Of a stretch of DNA of 64,000 nucleotides, positions 9,441 to 17,187 are shown in pieces. Where the stretch lies: positions 620,001-684,000 of the forward strand of contig CAXXPV010000008.1 of the NCBI GenBank assembly GCA_963675935.2, read 5' to 3'. The notes below the pieces were generated by a model. It was not told where the DNA came from. It searched no databases and saw only the letters and a program-made list of their open reading frames with translations. Numbering within the stretch: position 1 is the first letter of the stretch; every line of letters begins with the position of its first letter. A program made the translations under genes and the position numbers. This stretch comes from G963675935 sp963675935 (GTDB lineage: Bacteria > Planctomycetota > Planctomycetia > Pirellulales > Thermoguttaceae).

Positions 9441-9467
9441 GGGTGCAAGTTGCACTTTGCGTATTGT

Positions 9468-10781
9468 TTATCCGGCGGTCTGGTAGTGGCGTTGGCCGGT
9501 GGCTTGGGTTTGGCGATCCTGCCAAAAGGTGGTTAGCGGCTGGGTGTCGCTGAGGTAGTCGGCGGTCAGTTGCAACAACGCATCCGCTCCTCCACTCGAC
9601 CAAAACTTTTCCGTGCCCTTCACACGACGGTTGATTTGCTTGATCGTCGATTCGATGTGGCTGCTGGTGATCGGAAGCCCTTCCCGGCGATATTCGTCAT
9701 AGTGCATCCTCGATCTTTGGTTCTCCAGATAACATAACGCATCCGCCACCTTGTTGCGCGGCGAATCTTCGGCCTCGTTTTTCTCTGGCAGTCCCAACGC
9801 CCGCTGACGTTCTTGCAACGCTGCAATCACCAACTCCACCTGACCGCTCCACAACCATTGCGCCCAACGACAGTATTCCGGCCACGCTTCTTCCATCGTG
9901 CGGCCGGCCATCGCGCCGGCGAACACGTAACACAACGCATGGATGAAATCCACGATCGGCGTGAAATGTGAAAAGTATCGCCGCCACACCGACCAATTTG
10001 TTTCCGATCCATCGCCCACGAACGCCTTGCGGCTCGCCGCCATGAAGCCGCGCTCCCACGCCGCCGACGCCAACTGCTTGCCGAACGCCTCGATGGACTC
10101 GCGCGTCGCCACCACGCTCCGCACCAATATCTCCGGCTGACCTCGACGCTTTTCAGACGCCGACGGCTTGTCCGATTCCTCCTTGGCAGGCGAATCGCCA
10201 ACCGCAGAAAAACCCTTGATTTCACGAGATATTTTGCCCATTCGACGCGGATCGACGAAAATCTTCGGAATCGCCGGGCAAGGATCGGACGCGAAGGTTT
10301 CGCTCGTCATCGACAACAAGCAGCCCACTTTCGTCTCGCGCCAAAATCGCCCCTTCCGCGATTCTTCTTCTTTCTTCGGAGACAATTCTTCGTTGCGATT
10401 GCGAATCTGGATGCGTCCGCCGTCCATTTCAACGCACGCCACGCACGGAACTTGCTCGCGCGGACTGTCTTGTTGCTCGGGCAACGGCAACGCCTCCCAC
10501 GCCGCTTCCGCCGCCTTCCGTTGGGCCACTCGCTCTTGGCCGATCCGCTTGGTGGCCCGCATGATCCGTTGATCGGAAATGTCCAACTCGGCTTCTTCTT
10601 TCAAGTCCTTGCTGGCCTGCTGAAAACTGCTGGCGTGACTGCCCGCATAAACCATCTTGCGGAGCACTGCCGGAGAAACCGTATCATCTGGTCTGATGCC
10701 CAAGGATTGGGAGTGAGGGAAAAAAAGCCTTGCGGCACCGCTTGCAATGACCGTAGGATTCTTGCCAGACGGCTTCTCCAC
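9468..10781 (-). CDS. ISKra4-like transposase, C-terminal frame (copy A)
   Basis: This 437-residue frame begins inside the upstream small frame. The first residues are not a natural start, so expression probably needs a frame change at a T7 run near 10720. The protein carries an acidic DDE-type core (VEMDGGRIQ; AFVGDGSETNW; SSHIESTIKQINRRVKGTEKFW), the pattern expected of ISKra4-family transposases. The sequence is uninterrupted, so it may be functional. Family name is assigned by recognition, not by search. Confidence 0.8.
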   Translation of the reverse strand: MEKPSGKNPTVIASGAARLFFPHSQSLGIRPDDTVSPAVLRKMVYAGSHASSFQQASKDLKEEAELDISDQRIMRATKRIGQERVAQRKAAEAAWEALPLPEQQDSPREQVPCVACVEMDGGRIQIRNRNEELSPKKEEESRKGRFWRETKVGCLLSMTSETFASDPCPAIPKIFVDPRRMGKISREIKGFSAVGDSPAKEESDKPSASEKRRGQPEILVRSVVATRESIEAFGKQLASAAWERGFMAASRKAFVGDGSETNWSVWRRYFSHFTPIVDFIHALCYVFAGAMAGRTMEEAWPEYCRWAQWLWSGQVELVIAALQERQRALGLPEKNEAEDSPRNKVADALCYLENQRSRMHYDEYRREGLPITSSHIESTIKQINRRVKGTEKFWSSGGADALLQLTADYLSDTQPLTTFWQDRQTQATGQRHYQTAG

Positions 10782-11058
10782 GTTTGGCTTGGAGAAGCCG
10801 TCCGGCGATTTCTTCTAGGGGTATGGGCTCCCCGCATCCGCTGCACTTGCCAGCCGCGTGACCGGCCGCCTCCGCCTGCTTTTGCAACGCCTCGGAAAGC
10901 AGCACGCAAGCAATGGCGTCGCCGACTTCCCCGGTCTCGTCTTCCATCTCGGCAAACGTCGTTCCCCAGGCCGGCGCACCGTTTGGCCCCCACATTTCCC
11001 GCCGCAATTCGGCCGTCATCCCCGTGATTCGTTCTCGTAATGCTTCGCTAATGGCCAT
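10684..11058 (-). CDS. ISKra4-like transposase, N-terminal zinc-ribbon frame (copy A)
   Basis: This 124-residue protein contains two CxxC pairs (KCSGCGEP and HCKRCRKAF) that form a probable zinc ribbon. It overlaps the large transposase frame by 98 bp. The common stretch contains a T7 run on the coding strand (GGCTTTTTTTCCC), and the second frame lies +1 relative to the first. Slippage would fuse the zinc ribbon to the catalytic domain. Confidence 0.78.
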   Translation of the reverse strand: MAISEALRERITGMTAELRREMWGPNGAPAWGTTFAEMEDETGEVGDAIACVLLSEALQKQAEAAGHAAGKCSGCGEPIPLEEIAGRLLQAKRGEAVWQESYGHCKRCRKAFFPSLPILGHQTR

Positions 11059-11177
11059 CCCTGGCTACCTCCTTTACCTAAAGTTATGTCACTTGGCCTC
11101 CCACCAAGCAAAACTTCCCCCCTTCTGTTTACCACGTCATGGCAGATTTACAAAGTGCAACTTGCACCCCGACGCAC

Positions 11178-11920
11178 AAAGGGGACATCACTGATATTGA
11201 CAGAACGGAGACAACCAGATAGCATGCCGTAATGCCAAGAACAGCAAGATCGACGGAAGCGGACATGGTTTACCACGTGCTGAATCGTGGGAATGGCCGG
11301 ATGAGAATTTTCCACAAGCCGGGCGACTTCGAGGCGTTCGAGCGTGTTTTGGCGGAAGGCTTGCAGAGGTATCCTGTCGAGTTGTTCACCTACGGTTTGA
11401 TGCCGAATCATTGGCACCTCGTGATGCGGCCCAAGAGCGACGATTCGCTGGGACGCTTGATGAGCTGGGTCGGCGTAACGCACGTCCGTCGTTACCACGA
11501 GCACTATCACAGCCGCGGCGGCGGGCACCTTTATCAGGGGCGGTTCAAGAGCTTTCCCGTGGCCGAAGACGATTACTTCCTGACATTGTGTCGCTACGTC
11601 GAGGCCAATGCATTGCGCGCTCGGTTGGTGGAACGGGCGGAAGAGTGGCAATGGAGCGGACTCTGGCGACGGACTCGAAACGAGTCCGATTTGCCTCTGA
11701 CGGAGTGGCCGGTGAAACGGTCGCGGAATTGGATGGCATGGGTAAATCGCGGATTGAACGATGAACAACTGGATGGGCTGCGAACCAGTGTTCAACGGGG
11801 CCGACCCTTTGGTCCCGAGACATGGGTACGACAAACAGCCGACCGTTTGGGACTGGAGTTCACGCTGCGCGGGCCAGGACGACCTCGAACAAATGCCAAT
11901 AATCAGTGATGTCCCCTTTT
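11178..11920 (+). mobile_element. RAYT unit flanked by inverted REP-like repeats
   Basis: The tyrosine transposase gene is bracketed by AAAGGGGACATCACTGATAT at 11178-11198 and its inverted copy at 11898-11920. A solo copy lies at 13963-13984 and another at 9410-9430. This fits the known association of REP-associated tyrosine transposases with the REP sequences they process. Confidence 0.78.
11232..11909 (+). CDS. REP-associated tyrosine transposase (Y1, TnpA_REP)
   Basis: This 225-residue protein starts MPRTARSTEADMVYHVLNRG, the typical opening of the Y1 transposase-like family. It contains the HUH metal motif as HWH in LMPNHWHLVM, the HLYQGRFKSF block, and the region with the candidate catalytic Tyr (CRYVEANALRARLV), then WQWSGL. 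Such enzymes nick single-stranded DNA at REP hairpins and spread them. It is complete and probably functional. Its immediate flanks are REP-like repeats. Confidence 0.88.
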   Translation: MPRTARSTEADMVYHVLNRGNGRMRIFHKPGDFEAFERVLAEGLQRYPVELFTYGLMPNHWHLVMRPKSDDSLGRLMSWVGVTHVRRYHEHYHSRGGGHLYQGRFKSFPVAEDDYFLTLCRYVEANALRARLVERAEEWQWSGLWRRTRNESDLPLTEWPVKRSRNWMAWVNRGLNDEQLDGLRTSVQRGRPFGPETWVRQTADRLGLEFTLRGPGRPRTNANNQ

Positions 11921-12219
11921 CTGCCTTATAGTATTCAGTGATTTCCGCCGCGTAATCCCAGTGCATGAAGCATCAAGAAGGCATTCGCAGTTTGTGGTTT
12001 AGCACGTTAGGATGGCACTATGGAGCCACCATACAAAGAGGCGGTAAATTGGCTTTTCGGCGAGTTGCTGGGTGAGTGTTTACAGACCGGCAGCTTTTCG
12101 CTTGTCGAGGAATTTCTACCGCTTCTTGACGACTTTGAGCGGGATGAGTTATTAAGGTATCTGTTTTGGGAAGCACTAATTCATCGAAAGTGGTGGCTTG
12201 CCGAAAAGAGTCTAGTGCC

Positions 12220-12885
12220 TCAACCGACCTGAATTGACGGGTAGAGGCGTTTGAGTTTGATTCGGGCGTTGGCTGTGGTAAATCGCCAGTCGATGCGGCA
12301 TCGGGCGGTGTTTCGCCCGGATTCCCAAGCGGCAATCTCGCGGACCAGCGTGGGCTTGTCGGGAATCCGCCGCCGGAGGCACTGCTTGGTCATCACGCTT
12401 AACTCCGTCTCGGCCATGTCCAGCCAACTGCCGTGTTTCGGCGTGTAGTGAACCTCCAGCCGCTCGATCAGTCGGCGAGCCTCGTCGGGGGCAAACGCCT
12501 CGTACAGCGAAGCCATCTTGTGCGTGTTCAAGTTGTCCATCACCAACACGATTTTCTCCGTCTTCGGATAGCTGTCCACCAACTCCCGAATCACCTCGGC
12601 AAAATCCAACGCGGTACGTCGGTCGGTCACCTTTACGCGACGCTTGCCCGCCAGCGGCTCGAAGATCATAAACAGATTGGCCGTTCCGTTACGCTCATAT
12701 TCGTAATCCACCCGCGCCGGCCGCCCAGGCGCGGCGGAAATCGCCCGACGTGTTTCCTTGGTCAATTGCCTGCTTTGCTCGTCAAAACACACGACCGGCC
12801 GCTGCGGATCGTAGGGTCGTTGGTAGACTTCGAGCACGTCTTCCATCGCGCAGACAAAATCGGCGTTTTGCTCCGGCGGCAACAC
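12220..12885 (-). CDS. IS630-family transposase, catalytic frame
   Basis: This DDE_3-type catalytic domain has the first Asp in VVCFDEQSRQL, the second in IVLVMDNLNTHK, and the Glu in SWLDMAETELSV. The frame is open upstream of the first ATG to an A7C slippery run near 12915-12921, reading KKNILQPWRKEQWVLPPE. The active enzyme is expected to be a -1 frameshift fusion with the helix-turn-helix frame. Confidence 0.87.
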   Translation of the reverse strand: MLPPEQNADFVCAMEDVLEVYQRPYDPQRPVVCFDEQSRQLTKETRRAISAAPGRPARVDYEYERNGTANLFMIFEPLAGKRRVKVTDRRTALDFAEVIRELVDSYPKTEKIVLVMDNLNTHKMASLYEAFAPDEARRLIERLEVHYTPKHGSWLDMAETELSVMTKQCLRRRIPDKPTLVREIAAWESGRNTARCRIDWRFTTANARIKLKRLYPSIQVG

Positions 12886-13361
12886 CCATTGCTCTTTGCG
12901 CCAGGGCTGGAGAATGTTTTTTTCAGCGTGGTGCGAACGGCCTCACGCCCAATCGACTCGATGATCTCCAGTTCCACCAGTTTGTCGGCCAGCAACTGCA
13001 TCGTCCAACACACCCGGCCCGTTGGCGGCGATGAACAAGCCAAAGCCACCAAGTGGGCCTCTTGTACGCCATCCAACTTGCGATATTGTCGATTCGTGGC
13101 CGGCTTGCGGTACAGCGATGCCTCCAAGCCTTCTTCGACGCATTGCTGCCGAACTCGGTGGACTGTCGATAAGCTGACGCCCACCAAATCCGCAATTGCT
13201 TCGTCCGCGGCGCAGGGACCGTCCAGCCCCTGATCGGCACGTAGCAACACCTGTGCCCGCTGACGAGTCGCCTTCGCCACCCGTGCTCGCGCCACGAGAT
13301 TCTCCAACTGACTTCGTTCCTCGTGCGATAGCCGAACCACGTACTTGGCTTCCTTGCCCAT
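12762..13361 (-). CDS. IS630-family transposase, helix-turn-helix frame
   Basis: The frame begins MGKEAKYVVRLSHEE and includes a winged helix-turn-helix region (EAIADLVGVSLSTVHRVRQQCVEEGLEASL). After TTLKK it runs into the A7C slippery site and then into shadow sequence until its stop. The N-terminal product binds the inverted repeats; fusion to the catalytic frame needs -1 slippage. Confidence 0.83.
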   Translation of the reverse strand: MGKEAKYVVRLSHEERSQLENLVARARVAKATRQRAQVLLRADQGLDGPCAADEAIADLVGVSLSTVHRVRQQCVEEGLEASLYRKPATNRQYRKLDGVQEAHLVALACSSPPTGRVCWTMQLLADKLVELEIIESIGREAVRTTLKKTFSSPGAKSNGCCRRSKTPILSARWKTCSKSTNDPTIRSGRSCVLTSKAGN

Positions 13362-13962
13362 GTTCGCTCTCCTGACAAGTCGTTGCCCCGGAAAGCGAAA
13401 TACCATCTCCGCCAGAACCTGTCAAGTCAGATCGGTCGGGGCACTAGCAAACGGTCTTTCCATAGTCCCTATTGAAACATCCGCTGATGGCCCACTTCAC
13501 TCAGCCATGTATTTTTGCGGCGATTCTCCGGCCGTAATTGCGTGGATGCTCGCTCATGATGCAGAGATTGAGAGACGCGATTTAGCTCAGAGTAATACGA
13601 CACCCCTGATCCACGCAACGGTGGCCAGCTTGAATGATGTAGTCGAACTGCTGCTCCAATGTGGGGCCAACGCCAATGCGAGTACGATTATCGACGACGA
13701 TGATACAGCCCTAATGATTGCTGTGAAGGCTGGCAACGAAAGAGTAGTCAAGTTACTCCTCGCCTATGGTGCGGAAACCACGCGAAAGAACCGCTGGGGA
13801 CAAGATGCGGAAACACTCGCCAGACTAAGAGGCCATTTTGGACTATGTCATTTACTAAGAAAGGCGGAATGAACAAGGGTGTCGTGGATCAGCACAGCTT
13901 GACAACCGAGGATGCGGAGAAGAGAATGCCGCAAAGTGAGGAAGATTCGAGGTCGGTCGCGG

Positions 13963-13984
13963 AAAAGGGGACATCACTGATATT
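13963..13984 (+). repeat. Solo REP-like sequence
   Basis: AAAAGGGGACATCACTGATA plus TT matches the repeats that flank the RAYT gene at 11178 and 11898. It sits between the broken ankyrin gene and a surface-protein fragment. Confidence 0.7.
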
Positions 13985-14003
13985 AGCAAGATAGGCGGTT
14001 CCG

Positions 14004-14294
14004 ATGGTGACAAGCCTTGACGCCTCCGTCGTGGCCATCGACGACATCACCGGCGCGATCTCCGCCGGGCGCGACGCTGCGGTCTCCGTCTGGGCCGATC
14101 TCGACGGCCTGCTCTCTGCCGGGCAAGACGCCACCGTCTGGACCTCCGGCAAAATTCTAAAATCCGTCACCGCCGGCCGAAACGCCACCGTCACGGCCCG
14201 CGGCAATGTTGAAGCCGCCGTCACCGCCACCGCGGGCAGCGCCGGCGTCACCACCTACGGCGACCTGCTGCTGATTCGTCCTGCGGGACGCTGA
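14004..14294 (+). pseudogene. Fragment of a repetitive surface protein
   Basis: The 96-residue frame contains imperfect repeats of the type AGRDAAVSVW / AGQDATVWTSG / AGRNATVTARG. These resemble the stacked strands of beta-helical haemagglutinin-like planctomycete proteins. It has no signal peptide and no ribosome-binding site, and an in-frame stop lies just upstream, beside a REP-like copy. It is best read as the remnant tail of a much larger gene. Confidence 0.45.
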
Positions 14295-14312
14295 ACCGGA
14301 CTTAAAAGTCGG

Positions 14313-14933
14313 TTAGGCCAACGGGCTGCGCGGCAGGTTCAGATATCGCCCATAGGTCGCTCGATCGCCCTGTACGACGAGAACGTAAAGCAATCCGCCC
14401 TCGCGCCACGCCGAGGCGCAACAGCCGGCCGTCGTGAAGGGATGTTGCTCCGGCTCCGTGCCGATGTCGCTGACGTTGTCCTGCTCGACCACGTAGAGCG
14501 CGGCACTTACGCCGGCTGGGCCGGGTAGGTTATAAACCACGCCGCGACGCCCCAAAAATCCTTCCAAGGGCCGCCATGTCGTTCCGCGGATTGGCAGAAT
14601 CCACTGGCTGAGGGGGTATCCTGAAGGCGCGGGCTTCTTGGACAAGGAATAGCCCGACTGCTCGAACCCGGCCGCGAACGATTGAATCGCCTCGCCGACT
14701 GCATACTCTGCCGAAATGGGAGGTTGCCCCTGAATTCCCAGCCAAACGGCCACCAGCAGGCTTGCCGCGGCTGCCGTGACCAAACCGCCGGCGACCAGCC
14801 ACCAGCGCCGAGAAAGCCGGGGGGAAGGAGATTGCTCGGCCACCAACCGCGCAAGCAGACGTTCGGGCAGGTCCGGAGGCACCGGAACGTCGTGGAATGC
14901 GGCTGTTAATCGAGTGTCGAACGAATCTCTCAT
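14313..14933 (-). CDS. Probable membrane anti-sigma factor
   Basis: Starting at ATG 14933 (overlapping the sigma factor stop as ATGA), this 206-residue protein has a short cytosolic N-terminus, one transmembrane helix (WWLVAGGLVTAAAASLLVAVWLG split around residues 44-66), and a periplasmic C-terminal domain. Gene order and coupling with an ECF sigma factor suggest an anti-sigma role. No clear zinc-binding anti-sigma motif (HxxxCxxC) is visible, so the assignment rests on topology and context. Confidence 0.65.
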   Translation of the reverse strand: MRDSFDTRLTAAFHDVPVPPDLPERLLARLVAEQSPSPRLSRRWWLVAGGLVTAAAASLLVAVWLGIQGQPPISAEYAVGEAIQSFAAGFEQSGYSLSKKPAPSGYPLSQWILPIRGTTWRPLEGFLGRRGVVYNLPGPAGVSAALYVVEQDNVSDIGTEPEQHPFTTAGCCASAWREGGLLYVLVVQGDRATYGRYLNLPRSPLA

Positions 14934-15502
14934 GGCACCAACTGTTTTTTTCGCTCTTTCTGATCCGGTTCCGACATAATTGCCCGCAAACGGTCCTTGG
15001 CCCTGGCCAGCCGGCTCATCACCGTGCCGATGGGCATTTCCAACCGTTCGGCAATTTCCCGGTAGGAACACTCCTCAAAATAAAACATCACGACCGCCAG
15101 CCGCGAGACGTCGGGCAGGCGGTTCAATGCCTCTTGCAGCTTGGCTTGGTCGATTTCACCCTCGTCTAGCCCTTCGTGGGGGGCATCGTCGGCGATGGAA
15201 TCGACATTTATATCCAAATCGACGGCCGAGGCGGGCCGCCGCCGTGTTCGAGCCTTGAGAAAACAGTTTCTCAAGATGGTGAACAACCAACTCCTGGCTG
15301 CACCTATACTACGCAGTTGTCCTATCTTACGCTGTGCGGTTAAAAACACTTCTTGTGTGAGGTCTTCGGCGTCATGGACCGAGCCTGTCAGGCGGTAGGC
15401 ATATCGGTAGACCGCTTGATGGTGTTCGGCGACCAGTTGGGCAACATCCAGTTGGCCAATGTCCAATTGGGCGACGTTAAGGTCGGGTTGTGCGTCAGCC
15501 AT
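14930..15502 (-). CDS. ECF RNA polymerase sigma factor
   Basis: This 190-residue protein has sigma-70 region 2 (YRYAYRLTGSVHDAEDLTQEVFLTA) and region 4 (LNRLPDVSRLAVVMFYFEECSYREIAERLEMPIGTVMSRLARAKDRLR). Length and motifs are standard for extracytoplasmic-function sigma factors. It is translationally coupled to the downstream membrane protein through a 4-base ATGA overlap. Confidence 0.9.
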   Translation of the reverse strand: MADAQPDLNVAQLDIGQLDVAQLVAEHHQAVYRYAYRLTGSVHDAEDLTQEVFLTAQRKIGQLRSIGAARSWLFTILRNCFLKARTRRRPASAVDLDINVDSIADDAPHEGLDEGEIDQAKLQEALNRLPDVSRLAVVMFYFEECSYREIAERLEMPIGTVMSRLARAKDRLRAIMSEPDQKERKKQLVP

Positions 15503-15708
15503 TTGCCCGTCCTCTAGTAAGAGGCAACGACTAGCGAAGTTATTCCCACCGCTTGGGGAAAAAAATCGTCGGCGGCAAGAATTTTCACTTTCTTATTGTA
15601 CAACGTATGGAATAATTGCCCAGTGGTCGGTATCTTATGGTACAGCAGGCAGGAGGGTATCCTGCCGCGTATACCCGATCACCCTGTTGACCTAGAAAAG
15701 GTGAATCC

Positions 15709-15921
15709 ATGAAGAAGTTGCTTACTCTTGCGTTGGTTTTGAGCTTGGGCGTGTTCTGCGCGATTGGTTGCGCGAAGAAAGAGCCAGCGAAGACGCCGAA
15801 GGCTCCCACCGGCACCGAGGCTGGCGCGAAGGCTCCTGAAGGCGCTCCGGCCGACAAGGCTCCGGCCGACAAAGCCCCGGCCGACAAAGCTCCGGCCGAC
15901 AAGGCTCCGGCTGCCAAGTAG
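15709..15921 (+). CDS. Small lipoprotein with APADK repeats
   Basis: This 70-residue protein has a lipoprotein signal (MKKLLTLALVLSLGVFCAIG then Cys21) and then a low-complexity Lys/Pro/Ala tail with four tandem APADK units. The repeats correspond to a 15-bp DNA repeat (15847-15908). An AAAAGG motif lies close upstream of the start. Function is unknown; the tail may extend along the peptidoglycan. Confidence 0.75.
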   Translation: MKKLLTLALVLSLGVFCAIGCAKKEPAKTPKAPTGTEAGAKAPEGAPADKAPADKAPADKAPADKAPAAK

Positions 15922-15970
15922 CCATCGCACGTTGCCGATCGGCGTAGCGTGATTATCGCCGAAGGCAGTG

Positions 15971-16024
15971 AAAAAAACGCAAGGGGAAGGCTCGTCCATC
16001 GGGCGCCTTCCCCTTCGCGTTTTC
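15971..16024 (+). terminator. Hairpin terminator after the small lipoprotein gene
   Basis: A long stem (AAAACGCAAGGGGAAGGC pairing with GCCTTCCCCTTCGCGTTTT) is preceded by an A-run and followed by TTTTCTT. It can act in both directions. The remaining 16025-16213 contains further short GC palindromes (16060-16085, 16167-16195). Confidence 0.75.
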
Positions 16025-16213
16025 TTGGCTGTCAAGTTTGTTGCAAAAAACGAACAAAAAAATAGCCGGCGGGCAACGACCGCCGGAAAGGGACGATTAT
16101 AGCGGTCGGATTGGCCAAAATGGTGAAACCGTGTCGATCGAGTGAAGCTTGATCCCGAGGCGATTCTCTCCGGCGGCCGTTGGCCGCCGGCTATTGATCT
16201 ATTGATTGCTTTG

Positions 16214-17083
16214 CTACGGCATTGCCTTCTTCCGAAACTGCGTCGGACTCATCCGGCAGTGCTTCTTGAAAAGTTTCGAGAAATGAAACTCGCTGCCGAA
16301 ACCCGTGCGAGCGGCGATTTTCGCCAGCGATAGGTCGGTGCTCAGCAGGAGTTGACGGCCCAGGTTCAGGCGGCGTTCGAGCATGTAGCCTTTCGGCGTG
16401 ACATGAAACGCCGCGGTGAACTTCCGGTGGAAATAGTTCGGCGCCAGATGCGCCGCGCGGGCAATCTCGGCCAGCCGAGGATTTTCCAAAAAACGTCGGT
16501 CCATCAGCACAATGGCCGGCTTGAGCTGCTCGAACACCGGGTCGATCGCCGCGACGTGGTCGAGACGGTAGGTTGCCAGCACTTCGGAAACCAGGTCCAT
16601 CAGCATGGCCTGAACGCGATAGTATAGCTGGCCTGTAGTCGGCACACTCCGTGTGCCGTCCGCACTTTCCGGCACACGGAGTGTGTCGGCTACCTTGGAC
16701 TCGAACAGACGCGGAATTTCCCGCCAAGTGGCCGCCCAATAGTCGATGGCCTCGCGTCGCCACGGGTGAACTCGCGCCACATGCGAAAGCAGAAACGTCA
16801 GGTACAGCGACTCGGGCACGAAGTGAACCCAATAGACGTCCAACCGCTCCTCGCACTCTTGGCCCAACAGGCGATAGCCCGGCACAAAATAGGCACAACC
16901 GGCCTGGAGCGGCATTTCCTGGGTTTCGAGCGTCAGCCGGGCGTTGCCATCGACTGGCAGATAGAGTTTGTAGCACCGATCCAGTCCGTCGGCCGGTTTG
17001 TTCCACGAGGGATCGCAGCGGTGAAAACCGCCGGCCAACAGTGAAAACGGCGAGTCTTGGGGCATCGACAAAGCGTCCAACAT
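16214..17083 (-). CDS. AraC-family transcriptional regulator with embedded palindromic repeat
   Basis: From ATG 17083 (MLDALSMPQD) the protein has 289 residues. It has an N-terminal cupin-like sensing domain (KLYLPVDGNARLTLETQEMPL...YFVPGYRLL) and a C-terminal AraC double helix-turn-helix (NPRLAEIARAAHLAPNYFHRKF...LSLAKIAARTGFGSEFHFSKLFKKHCRMSPTQFRK). Between them, residues about 131-150 (ADTLRVPESADGTRSVPTT) are encoded by a palindromic repeat found elsewhere in intergenic DNA. It is divergent from the symporter gene at 17188 and probably controls it and the GH29/UroD-like genes in response to a sugar. Confidence 0.88.
   Translation of the reverse strand: MLDALSMPQDSPFSLLAGGFHRCDPSWNKPADGLDRCYKLYLPVDGNARLTLETQEMPLQAGCAYFVPGYRLLGQECEERLDVYWVHFVPESLYLTFLLSHVARVHPWRREAIDYWAATWREIPRLFESKVADTLRVPESADGTRSVPTTGQLYYRVQAMLMDLVSEVLATYRLDHVAAIDPVFEQLKPAIVLMDRRFLENPRLAEIARAAHLAPNYFHRKFTAAFHVTPKGYMLERRLNLGRQLLLSTDLSLAKIAARTGFGSEFHFSKLFKKHCRMSPTQFRKKAMP
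16635..16693. repeat. Palindromic repeat inside araC-family gene (in frame)
   Basis: The arms are GTAGTCGGCACACTCCGTGT and its inverted copy ending GGAGTGTGTCGGCTAC. The same palindrome occurs in intergenic DNA at 20159-20244 and, split by an insertion sequence, at 43482/45311. Here it is translated without a stop codon. Confidence 0.85.
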
Positions 17084-17187
17084 GGTTAAGATTATACATG
17101 AAAATCTTAAACCGGTCCATGTAACCGTCGAACGGTCGCCGGTAAATTGGATCATGGCTTTGCGTTTCAGCCGGAGGATGCCGCCCC
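17084..17187. promoter_or_regulatory. Divergent regulator/symporter intergenic region
   Basis: Only about 100 bp separates the AraC-type regulator (minus) from the symporter gene (plus). Both promoters and the regulator's operator must lie here or overlap the coding starts. No convincing -35/-10 pair or operator half-sites could be fixed by eye. Confidence 0.4.

Larger units (their letters stand above)
9441..11169 (-). mobile_element. ISKra4-like insertion sequence, copy A
   Basis: The element is 1729 bp. Its terminal inverted repeats are GGGTGCAAGTTGCACTTTG, and it is flanked by a perfect 9-bp duplication CGACGCACA (9432-9440 and 11170-11178). It contains two overlapping frames. A nearly identical copy of the same length lies inverted at 52220-53948. 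Confidence 0.88.
12213..13446 (-). mobile_element. IS630-family element with TA duplication
   Basis: The inverted ends are TAGTGCCTCAACCGACCTGA and TAGTGCCCCGACCGATCTGA (right end reversed). The TA at 12213-12214 and 13445-13446 is the standard IS630/Tc1 target duplication. The element is about 1.23 kb with two frames in a -1 relationship. Confidence 0.9.
12020..13872 (+). pseudogene. Ankyrin-repeat gene split by an IS630 element
   Basis: The 5' part (12020-12214) encodes MEPPYKEAVNWLFGELLGE... and the 3' part (13447-13872) carries two to three ankyrin repeats (TPLIHATVASLNDVVELLLQ, DTALMIAVKAGNERVVKLLL). Deleting 12215-13446 (the element plus one TA) rejoins codons ...AEKSL|ANGLSIV... in frame, giving about 207 residues. 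No other lesion is visible, so the insertion is recent. The function of the intact protein is unknown; ankyrin repeats usually mediate protein contacts. Confidence 0.85.
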
